A DNA stretch of 64,000 nucleotides from Conus ventricosus. Lineage: Eukaryota > Mollusca > Gastropoda > Neogastropoda > Conidae. The stretch spans positions 56,946,342 through 57,010,341 of the forward strand of contig CM031618.1 of assembly GCA_018398815.1 (NCBI GenBank), in the 5' to 3' direction. The notes under the pieces were generated by a model. That model was not told where the DNA came from, made no database searches, and saw only the letters and a program-made list of their open reading frames with translations. A program made the position numbers and the translations under genes. Below are positions 1 through 13,188 of the stretch, piece after piece. Within the stretch, counting starts at the first letter, position 1. Each line of letters starts with the position of its first letter.

Positions 1-279
1 CGATCAAAGCTAAGTGAATTTTCGTTGTTTTATTCGTTTATATATCACCTGATGAAGACCTAAGAGGTCGAAACGCGTTGTGTTTTGTCTTGTGACTCGT
101 TTGTCCACGTTCTCTGGGCGGTTCGCTAACATTTATTTAAGATTTGTTTAGATTTCCGCCTGCAGTCGTCTCGCTTTGCAACTAGATTTATTTAAGATTT
201 GAAAAGAGAAATGTCTTAAATGTTCTGACTGCTCAAGACCTATACACTATTCCTGCACAGAACTTCCACCATACCAAAT
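1..279 (+). repeat. 5' region of a LINE or an adjacent repeat, with a stable hairpin
   Basis: No open frame is seen. A hairpin with GACC/GGTC stem lies near 58-75 in the context CTGATGAAGACC ... GGTCGAAACG. A related copy with the same hairpin occurs on the minus strand near 44,660-44,700. The short phrase ATTTATTTAAGATTTG occurs twice (about 132-147 and 186-201). The segment may be the 5' UTR of the LINE that follows, but its true 5' end is probably outside or at the edge of the window. Confidence 0.4.
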
Positions 280-2176
280 ATGTATTTTTGTCCGATCGTA
301 AAGAAAATTCACATGCAAAACATGCAGCACTATCTTTCGAGACAAAAAAAAATTGAAGAAGACGTTCTCCAAGAAACACGTCAAAGACGCCCCAATGACG
401 TTTTCACAGATGACGCAGAAAGTTACAACCAACAACTTCTAGAACAAATTCTAAAATCACAACATCAAACTATCACCTCAGTTCTTCGGAACTTGGAATC
501 GTCTATTCAGAATATTGTTTTCTCCGTCGCGGACCTACAACATCCTCAAAGAAATCAAGACCTAGTTGCTCAAATTGTGAACGCTTTCAGAAGCTTCAGT
601 CTTGAGAAGGCACATGAAAAAGAAAACGAACGATACAGTGAACCGAGTGGACGAAATACTAGGGAGACTTCAACACAGACAGACGAAAAGAATGAACAAT
701 TCTCGACAACACTGAAGTCTTCACTGAAATCGATTTTCGGGAAGAAGACTACGTCACATGACCCTCTGATCCCCGGAAGCGGCAATAGAGAATCCAGAGT
801 TCTGACGACTCCTTTGAAAAACAGCAAACAGGATGTCTCCACCCCTGGTCCCCACACAACCCATGTTCATCAGCATACACCGCTGACTGTCGAGACATCA
901 AAGCCTCCACACACCCCAAATACACCAAACTCCCAGGTGACAACCAGCAGAGCCTGAGACACCTCGTCTGTCCCCACTACACAGAACACCTCAGCGAAAC
1001 GTCATACTTGTGATGACGATCCTCCTAAAACGACAGCAAGAAAAATGCGGCAAAGAGCGGTATTCTGAATAAGAAGAATAACCCCAACCATTGTGGACAA
1101 ATGGAAAACTCACAACAACATTTTTTTTTTAAAGTTAAAACAACAGATGTAAAGAGCAGCTTGCCAAACACGCCTGTACATTATGAGAGCAGTGACTCAG
1201 ATGGTGAAACAACTACCTCAGAACACAGCAATGCCATTTCACAGGAAGGGCATCAAGAACAAAGCCAGCTCCCTCACACCATCATCTATCATGACTCCAT
1301 CATGAGAGATGTGGACGCCACCAGATTAGATCGTTCGTATGGCTTGAATGTTACGAAGAGAACAACACAAAGTATAAATACTCTCAGGCAAACCTACAGG
1401 AACACAGACCAGAGTCCAGACGCCATACTGCATCAACGACCTGAAAGAGAATAGTGCTGAAACAGTCAACAAGGATTTCGCCACAAATGTGTTAAAGTTA
1501 CAAGAGATCTACCCAGACTCAAAAACAGTCATTAGTAAAGTCACGGCAACAAAGTCAGAAGAACTAAATCACAAAGCCGACATGCTGAATGCTTTGTTGT
1601 ATACAAAGTTGCATGACATCCCAAACGTTTCCTTCCTTGGTCATGAAAATTTGTGCAAGCTGACTTCCATCTACGAGGTGAGGTTCATCCAAATAGGAAA
1701 GGAGCAAGCATGGGAAAAAACAAAACAAAAAGTTCGACGGAAACAACCACTAAACAAGGAACGGAAAAATCATAAGAATCGGCGGCCTCAATTCAATGCC
1801 AGATATGCCCGACATTTTGACAACAGATATGACTACAGAGAAAACTATACCAGTGAAAGGCAACAAAACAGACCACCTCCTTTCTACAGTGGAAACAGTT
1901 CCTTTCCGAATAGAACCACTCATGGCAGCAAGTACCACAACAACCAACCAGACACCTGGAGACCACGACGTATTTCCCAATGGAGGACTTGAACCACGGC
2001 ACCCTGTCCATCAGAACGACTACGCAACAGAATCACAACTGGGTTTCCACGGGAGATACGGCTACATTCCCCACAACAGAGACAGAATGACCCACAGTGA
2101 CTACGATTTTAGACAGCGTGTCAAAGGAAACTGGTTCCATAACGATGAACAAGTGGAACATTCTTATGCGTACTGA
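280..2176 (+). pseudogene. LINE ORF1 remnant with SGNH/GDSL-esterase-like domain
   Basis: This is the first ORF of the LINE ending at 5,921. It survives as open pieces at 280-957, 1,101-1,454 and 1,489-1,992, with a further overlapping frame to 2,176, so at least three frame breaks are present. The first piece is polar, Gln/Thr/Ser-rich, and probably the RNA-binding or coiled-coil part. The middle pieces hold an SGNH-like core: YHDSIM stands where the esterase block I GDS motif sits, and VISKVTATKSEELN matches the later strand-helix seen in the intact ORF1 near 13.5 kb (VISKLAPVRNEEL). The final DxxH block is not recognisable. The C-terminal piece is Arg/Asn/Tyr-rich. SGNH domains are known from ORF1 proteins of several LINE groups; their role in retrotransposition is not settled. 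Confidence 0.7.
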
Positions 2177-2334
2177 TTTTACACAAGCATCGGCCTGACA
2201 AGCTGATTTAGGTGTTAAAGTCTCCTGTTTTCCACCGCTTATTTCATTACGTATTTTTCTTTTTAAGTATTGCTGTTATTGTTGTTATTATCGTTAGTAT
2301 CATCTTGTTAAAAATGTCAAACATGGTACTGAAA

Positions 2335-5300
2335 ATATTATCATGGAACCTTTAGGGGTACAAAGAGAAAAATCGATGGCCTTGCAACAAATAAATTAAC
2401 AGACGAAACTGTGGTAAGTTATTTTCGTCAATATGACATTCTTCTCTTACAAGGAACTCAGCTGAATAAAGATACTGCCAGAAATCTGTTCATTCCAACT
2501 TTTGCACCTGGACTTCATTATGTACGACCAAAGCGAAAAAAAAGGCAGTGACATCCTCTGGTGGAATATCTGTATACATTAAGGAACATTTGCGACAAAA
2601 TATTACTGTTCTACCAAGCAGTAACAGTGACATTGTGTGGTTGATGGTGAGAAGTACTGATAACGACAAAAAGACTTTTATTGGTTGTGTGTACATTCCT
2701 CCTGAAACATCCTCCTTCGGAAAAGAGCACACTTTAGATATATGGGATAAATTAGAAGAAAGCATAGAAAAACATAACCAACATGGAGACATAATATGAG
2801 GTGATTTCAGTGCAAGAACTGGAAACATCCCTGATCATAAATGGAATATGAAAATAATAGATACCATATGCCGAATGATTATGTTTTTGAAACCATTCAT
2901 GACAGGAACTCTATGGACAAATGTGTTCAAAAAGCTGGAAGAAGACTTGCATCCATGTGTCTTGAAAATCATTTATGCATTCTTAATGGAAGAACATTAG
3001 GTGATTTAGATGGACATTTTACCTGCTACAAACAAAATGGTTGTAGCGTTGTTGATTACTTTATTTGTTCTAACAATATGAAGAAAAGAAATATTAAGTA
3101 TGAAAGTTTATCCCTTATGACATGGTCAGACCACTGTCCTGTCGAACTAAAAATACTAGTTTCTGATCTTACACCAAAAGTGAAAACGAACAATGTGTCC
3201 TCACAAACTTTATTTAATGAAAGACTAAGCTCAAAGGACGTAAGTGATCGATATTTTTGGGAAACATTGTCAGAAGAAAAATATTTAAAAGCATTAACAA
3301 TGCCATGGATAAAGGAACAAATTCTCTAAGTGGAACGTAATTTTGATAGTATGTTGAGAATGAAACCACTATTTCTCGTTGTTCACTAAACGAGATTGTA
3401 AATGACTTTACACATATGCTGACATCAGCGGCCAGTATTAGTCTTCAGAAGAGATCTAAGATTCGCCATTTTAAAAGAAAAAAGAACAAGAAATGGTTTG
3501 ATAGAGAACGCTATGAGCACAGGAAAGATTTCAGATCCATATTGAATGCATTAAATAGACAACCTTACAATAAATATCTATGTCAAAAGTATTATACAAA
3601 ACGCAAAATATGTAATAAATTAATAAAACAAAAGAAAAAAAAACATACGCCAGTTTTCTTGCCAATGAGATTAATGAATCTCTTTACAAAGATCCAAAGA
3701 CGACATGGAGAACATTAAAAAATTTACAAAACATTAGTGAAAATACCAACTGTGTTCATCAATTAAAATGCTTCAAAATGGATTTTACATCTTGAAAAAA
3801 TCGTCGGAAAAGAAGTAAATGTAGACAAAGACCAAAAGGAAAAAAGTAGATGTTGAACTGAAAATAGACATGTTACCAAAGATTAATTTATATCATCTGG
3901 TGAAATTAAAAAAGCTTGCCTACATCAAAAAAAAAATCACCAGGAATGGATGGCATAACTAATTAGATGATTAAAACTAGTCTTCCAATTACCATACGTA
4001 TCATTACAAAATGTTTAAAATTATTTTTAAGAGAGGAATTTATCCAGATTGGTGGAAAAAAAGGTTTGAATATCCCATTATACAAGAATGGTAATCCAGG
4101 GGATCCAAACAATTATCGGGGAATAAAACTTACCAATACATTGGGAAAAGTGTTTTGTACGATTATCAATAATAGGGTGACGGATTACCTAGAACAAAAT
4201 CAACTTTTAGTCCAAGAACAGGCATGATTTCGAAAAAAATCACAGAACAATTGATCACATTTTTATTCTAAAAAAGATTATAAATGGGGTATTAAAAATT
4301 AAAAATGGCAGATTATATGGATGCTTTGTCGATTTTGAAAAGCATTTGATAATGTATGGCTTGAAGCAATGCTGTTAAAATTGAACAGAATAGGTATAAA
4401 TAGAAACTGTTTTGATATAATTAAAGATATGTATACGAATGCTACCATTCAAACAAGATCACATGGCCTTTTGAGTAAAGAAATTATTGTCCGTAAGGGA
4501 GTACATCAAGGAAATGCTCTCAGCCCTACTTTATTTAATGTCTTCATAAATGACATTGTAGGGTGTATGAATAATAATGACTCACGCAAATTTGATGACT
4601 TGAATGCTTGTAAGATTCCATGTTTATTGCATGCAGATGATCTAATTATACTTTTTCTTACAAAAACTGGTCTCCAACAAAAAACTACATAATTTACATG
4701 ACTATTGCGAGTGTTGGGGGTTAAGAATAAACAGAGAAAAAACAAAAGTTGTTATATTTACAAAATCAAGCACCAAAGTACCAATCTATTTTTACTGTGG
4801 TGAAAACATAATTCAAACGCCTGATGAATACAAATATTTGGGAATCATTTTCCACAAGAATGGAAGCCTATTGAAAGCACAGGAACACTTAAGTAAACAA
4901 GCGAGCAGAGCATTACATACTCTACACAGGACCTTTAGAAATGCAAAATTTAATATAGATACAATAGTCAAATTATATGATGCGTTAATAACTCCAATAT
5001 CAATCTACGGGCAGAAGTATGGTTCCCTTACCAAACCAAACAAACTGACTCCTTTGAATTCAAAAAGCTATTTTATGACTGCCCGACAAGTAAATTTGCA
5101 CACGAAAAAATACATATCAAATTTTGTAAACAAATTCTTGGAGTTAACAAAAAGTCAATGGTACTTCCTGTATTAGGAGAATTAGGCAGATTTCCAGTGA
5201 GTTTAAAAATGGTATGTCAAACAATATCATGTTGGCTACACATTCTCGATTTGTCAGAAAATTCTCTTGCTCATAAAATGTATAAATGCATGCAATATCA

Positions 5301-5810
5301 AGTGGACAAAAATGATCCTTGGTTGACATTTGTTAAAGATATGTTGATAAATATAAATATGGGCCATGTTTGGACAAATCAGTTTACGTTCAGTATACAG
5401 AGACTAAAAGTTGTAATATCAGAAAAGTTAAAAAATGAATATATTCGATATTGGAAAGAAAAGAAAAACAACTCATCAAAACCTAATGTTTACAACACCA
5501 TTGCAAAAGAATATGAATCAGAAAATTATTTAATCACTGTTATAGATCCGAGGCACAGACAAGCGTTAACAAGACTTCGGATCAGCGCCCATGACTTAAG
5601 AATAGAAAAAGGACGATATCTGCATGTCTAGAGATCAAAGATGTTGTAATCGTTGTAATGTATTGGAAGACGAAGTTCATTTTCTTGATCACTGTGAAAA
5701 GTTTGATGCCAACAGAAATATTTTAATGAAGGGCATACAATGTCTTAATACAAATGCTTCAAATATTGTTCCAAGCCAGTTAATGATTACGGAGAATTCT
5801 TAGTCATTAT
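2335..5810 (+). pseudogene. LINE ORF2 remnant: APE-type endonuclease plus reverse transcriptase
   Basis: Fragments in all three frames together cover an endonuclease-RT polyprotein. The endonuclease part (about 2,340-3,180) shows ILSWNL at its start, an altered GDFSARTGN phosphoesterase motif near 2,800 preceded by an in-frame stop, and SDHCPVELKIL at its end. The RT part shows DPNNYRGIKLTNTLGKVF (about 4,105), GVHQGNALSPTLFNVFINDI (about 4,499) and HADDLIILF (about 4,630). Later pieces (4,838-5,176; 5,158-5,631) form the thumb and connection region, and CCNRCNVLEDEVHFLDHC near 5,650 is a C-terminal zinc-knuckle. No RNase H domain is visible. Numerous stops and frameshifts make it non-functional. 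The clade is not assigned with confidence. Confidence 0.88.
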
Positions 5811-5921
5811 AAGGGAAATTTGTGTATGATTGTTTTGTTCTTCTATGATAACCATATTGTGTCTCAAAAACCCTGAGGTTTCATGACAATAAAAGTTATT
5901 CTATTCTATTCTATTCTATTC

Positions 5922-6510
<589 letters not shown>

Positions 6511-6513
<3 letters not shown>

Positions 6514-6695
6514 CACAGCAGAGCTGAAGTCAAGAGAAATATAATGGTGGTCAATGCAAAAGGGAAGCAAGGAGTCATGTAATGGAAGGACGCTGAAGAA
6601 AGATGAGACGTCAAGAGAATCCTAAAAGGCAGTCCAGCGAGGCAACAGGAAACAAGGCACCTTAGATGTGAGCTTCATCTCCGTCTTTGCACGAG
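6511..6695 (+). mobile_element. Short fragment of the RLE-encoding LINE family
   Basis: This block aligns by eye with 26,484-26,640 and with 58,425-58,469 plus 62,143-62,270. Shared phrases include the segment around GAGCTGAAGTCAA, TGGTGGTCAA and the stretch encoding KAVQRG. It ends near 6,690, at the position corresponding to VSFI in the other copies, where a different LINE begins in the same orientation. It is too short to code. Confidence 0.7.
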
Positions 6696-8165
6696 TGCCT
6701 TAAGAGGCTCCAAGTACTGTGCCGAGCAAGTTTATCCTGAATCACAGTGCGGTTTTCCGTGCCAACAGATCCACAATAGATATGACCTTCTCCCTTAAAC
6801 AACTTCAGGAAAATGTAGGGAGCAAAGACAGCTACTCTTCTTTGCCTTTATAGATCTCCAAAGGCTTTCGATCTGGTCAGCAGGGATGGCTCTTCAAGAT
6901 CCTCCCAAGACTGGATGTCCACCAAACTTTCAGCATCATCAGATCCTTCATGAAGACATGAAAGCACCGTCTCTTTGACGGCTCAGCTCAGCTGCCTTCA
7001 CATACAGAGCAGAGTGAAACAGGGTTGCGTCCTGGCTCTCACTCTGTTTGGAATCTTCTTTGCTGTGATGCTGAAACACGCATTTGGTCCTGCAGCTGAA
7101 AGTATCTACCTCCGATCCAGGACAGACGGAAAGCTCTTCAACCTCTCCAGACTAAGAGCCAAGACGAAAGTCAAACTGAGGTGCCTGCATGACTTCCTCT
7201 TTGCAGACGACGCAGTAGTAACCGCCCACTCAGCCCAGGACCTACAGCAGCTCATGACTCGCTTCAGCGATGCCTGCCAAGACTTCGGTCTTACCATTAG
7301 CTTGAAGAAAACACAGGTCATGGGGCAGAATGTTGACTCTCCCCCAGTCATCAGCATCAATGACCATGAACTGGAAGTCATCCATTACTTTGTTTATCTG
7401 TGCTCAACTATCTCAGACACCCTCTCACTTCATGCAGAGCTCAACAGGCGCATCGGCAAGGCAGCCACCACCATGATCAGACTGACAAAGAAAGCATGGA
7501 ACAACAGCAAGCTGACCGAGCACACAAGATCCAGATCTACAGAGCCTGCGTTGTGAGCACCCTCCTGTATGGCAGCGAGTCTTGGACTTTGCGTGCCCGA
7601 AAGGAGTGAAAGCTCAATGCTTTTCATATGCGTAGCCTCCGACGGATTCTGAACATCGCCTGGCAGGACAAGGTCCCAAACAACACTGTCCTGGAAAGAG
7701 CCAGATGCACCAGCATGTACACGCAGCTGAAACAGGGACGTATGCGCTGGCTCGCCATGTCGTGTGCATGGATGACGGGCAGATCCTTAAAGACCTCCTC
7801 TATGGAGAACTTGTGCAGGGAAAACATCCCACAGGCAGACCACAGCTGCGATTCAAAGACGTGTGCAAGAGGGACCTAAAGGCCTTGAACATCGACCAGA
7901 GCAGCTGGGAGGCGGCAGCCCTGGGGCATTCAGCCTGGAGGCAGACTGTGCGGAAAGGTCTCTCTAAGTTCGAAGAGACACTCGCTCAGCAGTGCGGAGA
8001 AGGGAGAGTGAGAGGAGGGGCTGCAGCCCAGGCGGACAGACCGGCATTGGACGTCATCTGTGCCCTCTGCCGCAGGGGCTGTCGTTCCCGCGTCGGGCTG
8101 GCCAGCCACACCCGTCGCTGTACCAGAATAGACACCTAGAGTGCAACTCCATAGTCTTCCGAGAC
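6696..8165 (+). pseudogene. 5'-truncated LINE RT with C-terminal C2H2-like finger
   Basis: The RT is recognisable from the fingers to the C-terminus, in several frames. Fragments near 6,740-6,960 keep FRANRSTIDMTFSLKQLQE and a decayed DLQKAFD. An open piece at 6,975-7,556 has VKQGCVLALTLFGIFFAVML (motif B region), FLFADDAVVTAHS (catalytic FADD) and LTISLKKTQVM. Pieces at 7,550-8,139 carry LLYGSESWT, WQDKVPN, GRPQLRFKDVCKRDLKALN and a final CALCRRGCRSRVGLASHTRRC-like finger. This combination is typical of an RTE-like APE LINE that is widespread in aquatic invertebrates; the clade is my judgement. The N-terminal endonuclease is absent and at least five frame breaks are present. The 3' UTR after the stop near 8,139 contains the sequence around CATAGTCTTCCGAGACTGAA. 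Confidence 0.85.
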
Positions 8166-8630
8166 TGAAGGATGGTGGCGGAGGGGGGGGGGGGGGGGGG
8201 GAGGGGGGGGCGGGGGGGCGGAGGGGGCGGAGGTTGGAGACGGAGGGGGGTTTAACGATTACCTTTTTGTCAACTACGGCGATACGTGGCACAGGTGGGG
8301 GGGGGGGGGGGGGGGGGTGTGGAGTGGTGGTGGAGAGCACTGAAGCGGCGTTGTGCCTTTGTTCCACGGGATAGAGGGAGGTGGGGGGGGGGGGGTGAGA
8401 TGGGGCCATTGCCTCAATGCAATTGAAATTTACTCTGCGTCGTAGCTACTCAGAGTGGGGAAGGAGAGTTGAGAGGGGGGATGGGGGGCAGGGTATGCCG
8501 ACAAGACGAAAGGTGTCACGTGTTTACCGTGCCGCAATTATTTCCTTTGTCATAGATTGTGTCAGCTGGGCGGTTCGCACCATTCTAAGCAGAGAAAGGG
8601 GAGGGGGGTGGGGGGGGGGGGGGGGGAGTT
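8166..8630 (+). repeat. Cluster of long G-runs, potential G-quadruplex region
   Basis: Uninterrupted or nearly uninterrupted G tracts lie at about 8,179-8,218, 8,297-8,317, 8,380-8,395 and 8,602-8,626, all on the plus strand, directly after the 3' UTR of the preceding LINE. Open frames here encode poly-Gly or poly-Pro and are not genes. Such runs could fold into G-quadruplexes and are also prone to assembly error. Confidence 0.8.
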
Positions 8631-8975
8631 GAGAGAGGAGAGTGGGCATAGATTTGAAATCTATTTTTTGGTTTGGGGTTTTAGTGGGACCGATCGGTTG
8701 GTTTTGTCTAACGTTTCGTCACACCCTCTACCTTCCTTATTGTCTTCCATTGCATTTTACTTCAATAAACTCACACCAATGTAGGCGTCTGTTCAAGGCC
8801 TACATACAGATGTACTGTACAGAGCTGTACAGTCATGTTCTCTTCATTTCCATCAACAACTGTCCTTTGGAATGAATTAATTTTCTTAGGTTTCTGAAAT
8901 AGTTTCCCCACAAGACCAGAAATATTTCAATGAAAAGTTAGTTTAGAAATGAGTAATTTATAGCATGATCTCTAG
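8631..8975. other. No feature recognised
   Basis: Unique-looking sequence between the G-runs and the left target-site duplication of the I-type LINE. It has a possible AATAAA at about 8,764 on the plus strand, but no coding signal that it would serve. Confidence 0.5.
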
Positions 8976-8987
8976 CTCTCTAAGCAA
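8976..8987. repeat. Target-site duplication, 3' side of the I-type LINE
   Basis: The 12-mer CTCTCTAAGCAA here recurs exactly at 15,440-15,451, immediately beyond the other end of the element. Next to it on the element side is an ATTC-type tail (minus-strand reading), as expected at the 3' end of a LINE. Confidence 0.85.
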
Positions 8988-9093
8988 AATGAATGAATAT
9001 TTAGTTTAATGTCTGTTCACAAGGACAGTGATTTTAGACACCATGCAAAAGTTACCCTCCCCCTTCAAAAATAAGAACAAGTGAAATAAAACT

Positions 9094-12000
9094 TCAGATT
9101 AATCTTCCAATAGGTGTGGATAGAATAACTTTTGCAATCAAAACAATGTCAATTTCTTCATCATTCAAAATGTCCCTTATGTTGTCATACTTAAGAAAAA
9201 ACTCCATATTATTCAATTGGTATCTAGCAAGCAAAATTGGGCATTCTAATAGTAAGTGATGAATTGTTAGTTTAAGATTGCAAATACAATCAACTTTTGC
9301 GTACTTAGCTTTCCACGAGTTTAGTCGTATTTTGTACAGTAAACTAATTATAGGTCTACTATATGTCAAGACTTTAGATCTAGAAGCAGATGGACTAGTA
9401 GGCCTACACGTGGATTTTTCCAACAAGGAGTACATTTCATCTTTTGATAATGCCAGTTTCGCATTTGAAACTGTGTCAGAGTTATTGATAGCTCCTCGTT
9501 TAGCAGCTCTATCAGCAACCTCATTCCAAAAGAGCCCAGAATGGGATGGCACCCAGCAAAAGTCAATACCAATACCTTTTATAGCAACACGATGAACTAA
9601 AAACTTAATTTCAAAGACAATATCGTTTCGACTGTTGCAGCTATTTTGCTTGAGCGTTTGTAAAACTGATTTTGAATCAACACATAGTAAGATGTTGTAA
9701 GTGGAATAAGATAGATCACAAATGAATTCTAAAGCTTGCATTATTGCGTATAATTCAGACGTAAATATTGAAACACCTTTGCCTAAATAATATGACTTTT
9801 CTATTCTGAGCGAAGGAATAACAAAACCTGCACCACTGTCTGACGTTTCTAATACGGAGCCATCAGTGAAAATTTTTAGATGATTTGAATATTTTGAATC
9901 TAAATGAAGACGAACGTCAGTAACTAATAAATTCTCTTCTTCATTTTTGTTGTAACTGCTGTATTCTATATCAAACTTTGCCTTTCTTTGTTCCCATGGT
10001 GGCATCATTGGTATAATAGGCATGACTGAAATATTGTGAATATCTATTTTGCTTTTACTCATAACGTCTTCAGTAAAATTCTTGATAGGCTGAAGAAGTG
10101 TTATGTTTTTTGCTCTCTTTGGGAATTCTGTCTCTGCATCTAAGAATATTTCTTCCTGTGTATTATTAACGACAGACAGACTTCTGATTATATATTTTGA
10201 AACTGCTAATTTTCGATGTTCTGTTAATGACAACATGTTGCTCTCTTTATATGTTCTATGTGTGTTACAGTACATTGGGACACCAAGAGCTAGCTTGATA
10301 GCCCTACTATCTATGCTTTGTAACTTATTTAAAAGAGTATTTGAAGCACTGAAATACACCTCTTGTCCATAGGAGAGTACTGATCGAACTAAAGAAATTG
10401 CAAGGTGTAGTAATGTTTTGGTATTTTGGCTCCATGTCTGTTTATTTATGATTTTTAAAAAGTTAAATCTTTTTCTTGCTTTATAAATCAAATATTCAAT
10501 ATGAACTTTCCAATTTAATTTTGAAGTTAAATGTACACCTAAAAACTTAACAGAATGCTTATAAGCAAGAGGGTTTCCATCCAATACTAACTGAGGAAGA
10601 GTTTTAGGATTTTCACCATTATTAAAAAGCATAAGATAAGTCTTTTCATAAGACAACTTCAATCCATTTTCTTTCATATATTGATTTAGATTATTGAGTT
10701 CTCTTTGGTATATGTTTTGAACGTAATGAACAGTTCTTTTGTTAGTATGTTTTCTCAAAGATGTGTTGATCCAAATAGCTATATCGTCTGCGTATTGCAC
10801 AACATTTGTTGTTTTTGATAGACAGCTTGGTAGATCATGAATTAATATATTAAACAATAATGGAGCTAGTACAGATCCTTGTGGAATGCCAATATCAATT
10901 CTTTTCGTTGAAGAGTAGACATTTCCCAGTCTGACTTGTATTGACCTATCTGATAATAAATTACTAATGTAGTGATAAGTTATGCCTGTTATTCCATTTT
11001 TTTTTCAATTTATATAAAAGTCGTGCATGCCAAACACTATCATAAGCTTTTCGTACATCGAAGAATGTGGCAAGTGTACTTTTTCTTTTGGAGAATTGTT
11101 TCTTTATTTGAGTTGTAAGTTTAACTAAGTTGTCTGTTGTGCAACGTCCTTTTCTAAACCCAGCTTGACATGTAGGAATGATATTTTGTTTTTCACAGTG
11201 ATAAAATAATCTTTTCTGTATAATTTTTTCTAATAATTTACCCGCATGGGAAGTTAAAGCTATTGGTCGATAACTACTTATATCTGATCTCGGTTTACCT
11301 TGTTTTGGAATAGGAATTGCAATTGACTGCTTCCAGATTTTAGGAAGAGCTTCATTTAACCAACATTTTTGGTAAAACGAAAATAACAATTCTTTCCAAT
11401 TAAATGGTAAATGAATCAGAAGCTGATAAGAAATGCCATCCAGACCAACAGAAGAGTTATTTGAAGAAAATGACTCCAGTGCTTCAATAAATTCATCAAA
11501 CTGAATTGGTGCATTAAGATAGTGTGTATTGTCAGGATTTAGGTCAACATAGGAATCTCTACTTTCCTCTTTATTTCTGTAATGAACACTATCAGCATCC
11601 AGATTTGTGGATAAGCTGTTGCTAGTAAATGTGTCAAGAAACAGTTCAGCTTTTTCTTTAGACGTTAGAAATTGCTTATTCTCTATCTTTATGGGAAAGA
11701 TTGGTAGCGTGAATCCGTTTTTCATTTCTTTCACCTTTGCCCAGACTTTATGCAGATCTTTTGATTCATGTACTTCAGTATTGCAAAAGTTAGTCCAGTA
11801 GTTTTTCTTGGCTCGGGCCACAACTTTATTGCTGTGAATTTTTGCTCTTTTCATATCTTGAAAAAGTTCTTCTATATTGTTATCTATATCATTAGAAGAA
11901 TAACTGACCTGATCTTTCTTCTTGGCCATTTCCTTTTGTTTTGCTATAACAGCTTTTAACCACAGTTTAAAGGATTCTTTTTTATGTGCCACAGCCTCTT

Positions 12001-12988
12001 CACATTCTTTTGTCCACCATATGTTTCCACTATGTTTTGGGTTTGATGATCCTTTTAAAACTGGAATAGACTCAGTAGCAGCATTTAAAATTGCTTCTGT
12101 TAGGTTAGAATAAAAAGTGTCAATACAATCGTTTTCAAAGGATCTGATGTCATGTGTCATTAAGATATTTTGGAAAGACAACCAGTTAGCAAATTTATAT
12201 TGAAACTTTGGTATTTTGTCTCTACACTCATTCTCGGTATATCTACCAACTTTTTCTTCCAAAATTATTTCAATTGGAATGTGATCACTTCCTAAGCTAT
12301 CCTCGCACACTGACCATGTACAATTAATTGCTAATTCTGGTGAAATGAGTGATAAATCAACCGAAGTTGCTCTGTGATTGGGTACATCTGGTATTCTAGT
12401 GACAGAACCATCGTTTAATAAATATAGGTTTGCATCAGATATGTTTTCAATCAGACGGTTACTTGTAACTTTTGTGCAACCATTCTCCCAAAACGGGGCA
12501 TGTGCGTTAAAATCTCCCAAAATAATCCATTTTTGAATTTTTGTATCTAGTTGTTTGATCCAATCCGTGTTGTCGTTTACTGGACCATTTGGAAGATAGA
12601 CAGACATAACGTTCACATTTAGCTTGTTATTGACTTTGATCATAGCTCCTGTCTTGTATACAGCCTCTATTTCATTTGATATGTAAGTGGAGGATAGTTT
12701 GGAGTAATTCATGTCACGTCTTAAGTATAACGCAGTTTGTACTTTCGTTGATGTTTTGCAATCCTGAAGTAATGGAGGATAAAAATAGTTTTGTATCTTT
12801 GGCAACTTATTGCTTTGCACATTTAATGACTGAAGTGCCAATACGCAATATGAGTGATTTTGTAAGTGACGTTCTAAATACACCAAATTGGTGTTTAATG
12901 ATCTACAGTTCCATTGTAAAATCGAAAATTTAGACATGTCTTGAAATAGTACCAAATCAATACCTAAACTAACAATATCAACAAACAA
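9094..12988 (-). pseudogene. LINE ORF2: endonuclease, reverse transcriptase, RNase H (one frameshift)
   Basis: This is the target-primed reverse transcription enzyme of the I-type LINE. The upstream frame (12,988-10,964, 674 codons) has an APE endonuclease: FSILQWNCRSLNTN near residue 20, ILGDFNAHAPFWENG near 155 and LGSDHIPIEI near 230. It then has the RT fingers YRPIALTSHAGKLLEKIIQ, GFRKGRCTTDNL and motif A FFDVRKAYDSVW. The downstream frame continues to 9,094 (587 codons recognised from 10,857). It holds motif B (PQGSVLAPLLFN, about 10,870), YADDIAIW (residues about 22-29), LGVHLTSKLNW, then RNase H with FTDGSVLETS, TSELYAIMQALEF, CVDSKS and HSGLFWNEVADRAAK, giving all four acidic/His landmarks. 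A CxC...HxxxxC knuckle (CICNLKLTIHHLLLEC) follows. The two frames part at a nine-A run (minus strand) near 10,996-11,004; one base fewer would rejoin them, so this may be a homopolymer read error. Confidence 0.92.
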
Positions 12989-13188
12989 AAAACTAAACTA
13001 ATTTACTCTGAGCAGAAGAGGAGGAAAAAAAGAAGAAGAAAAAATGGTCCAAATGAAATTATCAGTCGACAAACTGATTGTGTTCTCAGTAAGAATGTGT
13101 CCTGAAACACCATCGGGAACCACTGCAGATACATTATACACGGTTGATAGGATGTTCCATATTAAGCATAACTCTTTAGGCGAAATCG

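Larger units (their letters stand above)
200..5921 (+). mobile_element. Near full-length decayed LINE with (TTCTA)n tail
   Basis: ORF1 and ORF2 relics lie in the same orientation and order as in a non-LTR retrotransposon. They are followed by a short 3' UTR with AATAAAAG near 5,888 and a pentanucleotide tail (TTCTA)n at 5,896-5,921. Simple-repeat tails of this sort take the place of poly(A) in several LINE clades. A long (CA)n array begins directly after the tail. No target-site duplication could be identified because the 5' boundary is unclear. Confidence 0.75.

Noticed and set aside
45..110. A hammerhead-like string CTGATGA...GGTCGAAAC...GTC near the window start
   Set aside because: Stem II leaves an extra unpaired A after CTGATGA, stem I only pairs with an offset, and the related copy near 44,690 has CTGAAGA, which breaks an invariant base. 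It is more likely a simple hairpin in a dispersed repeat.
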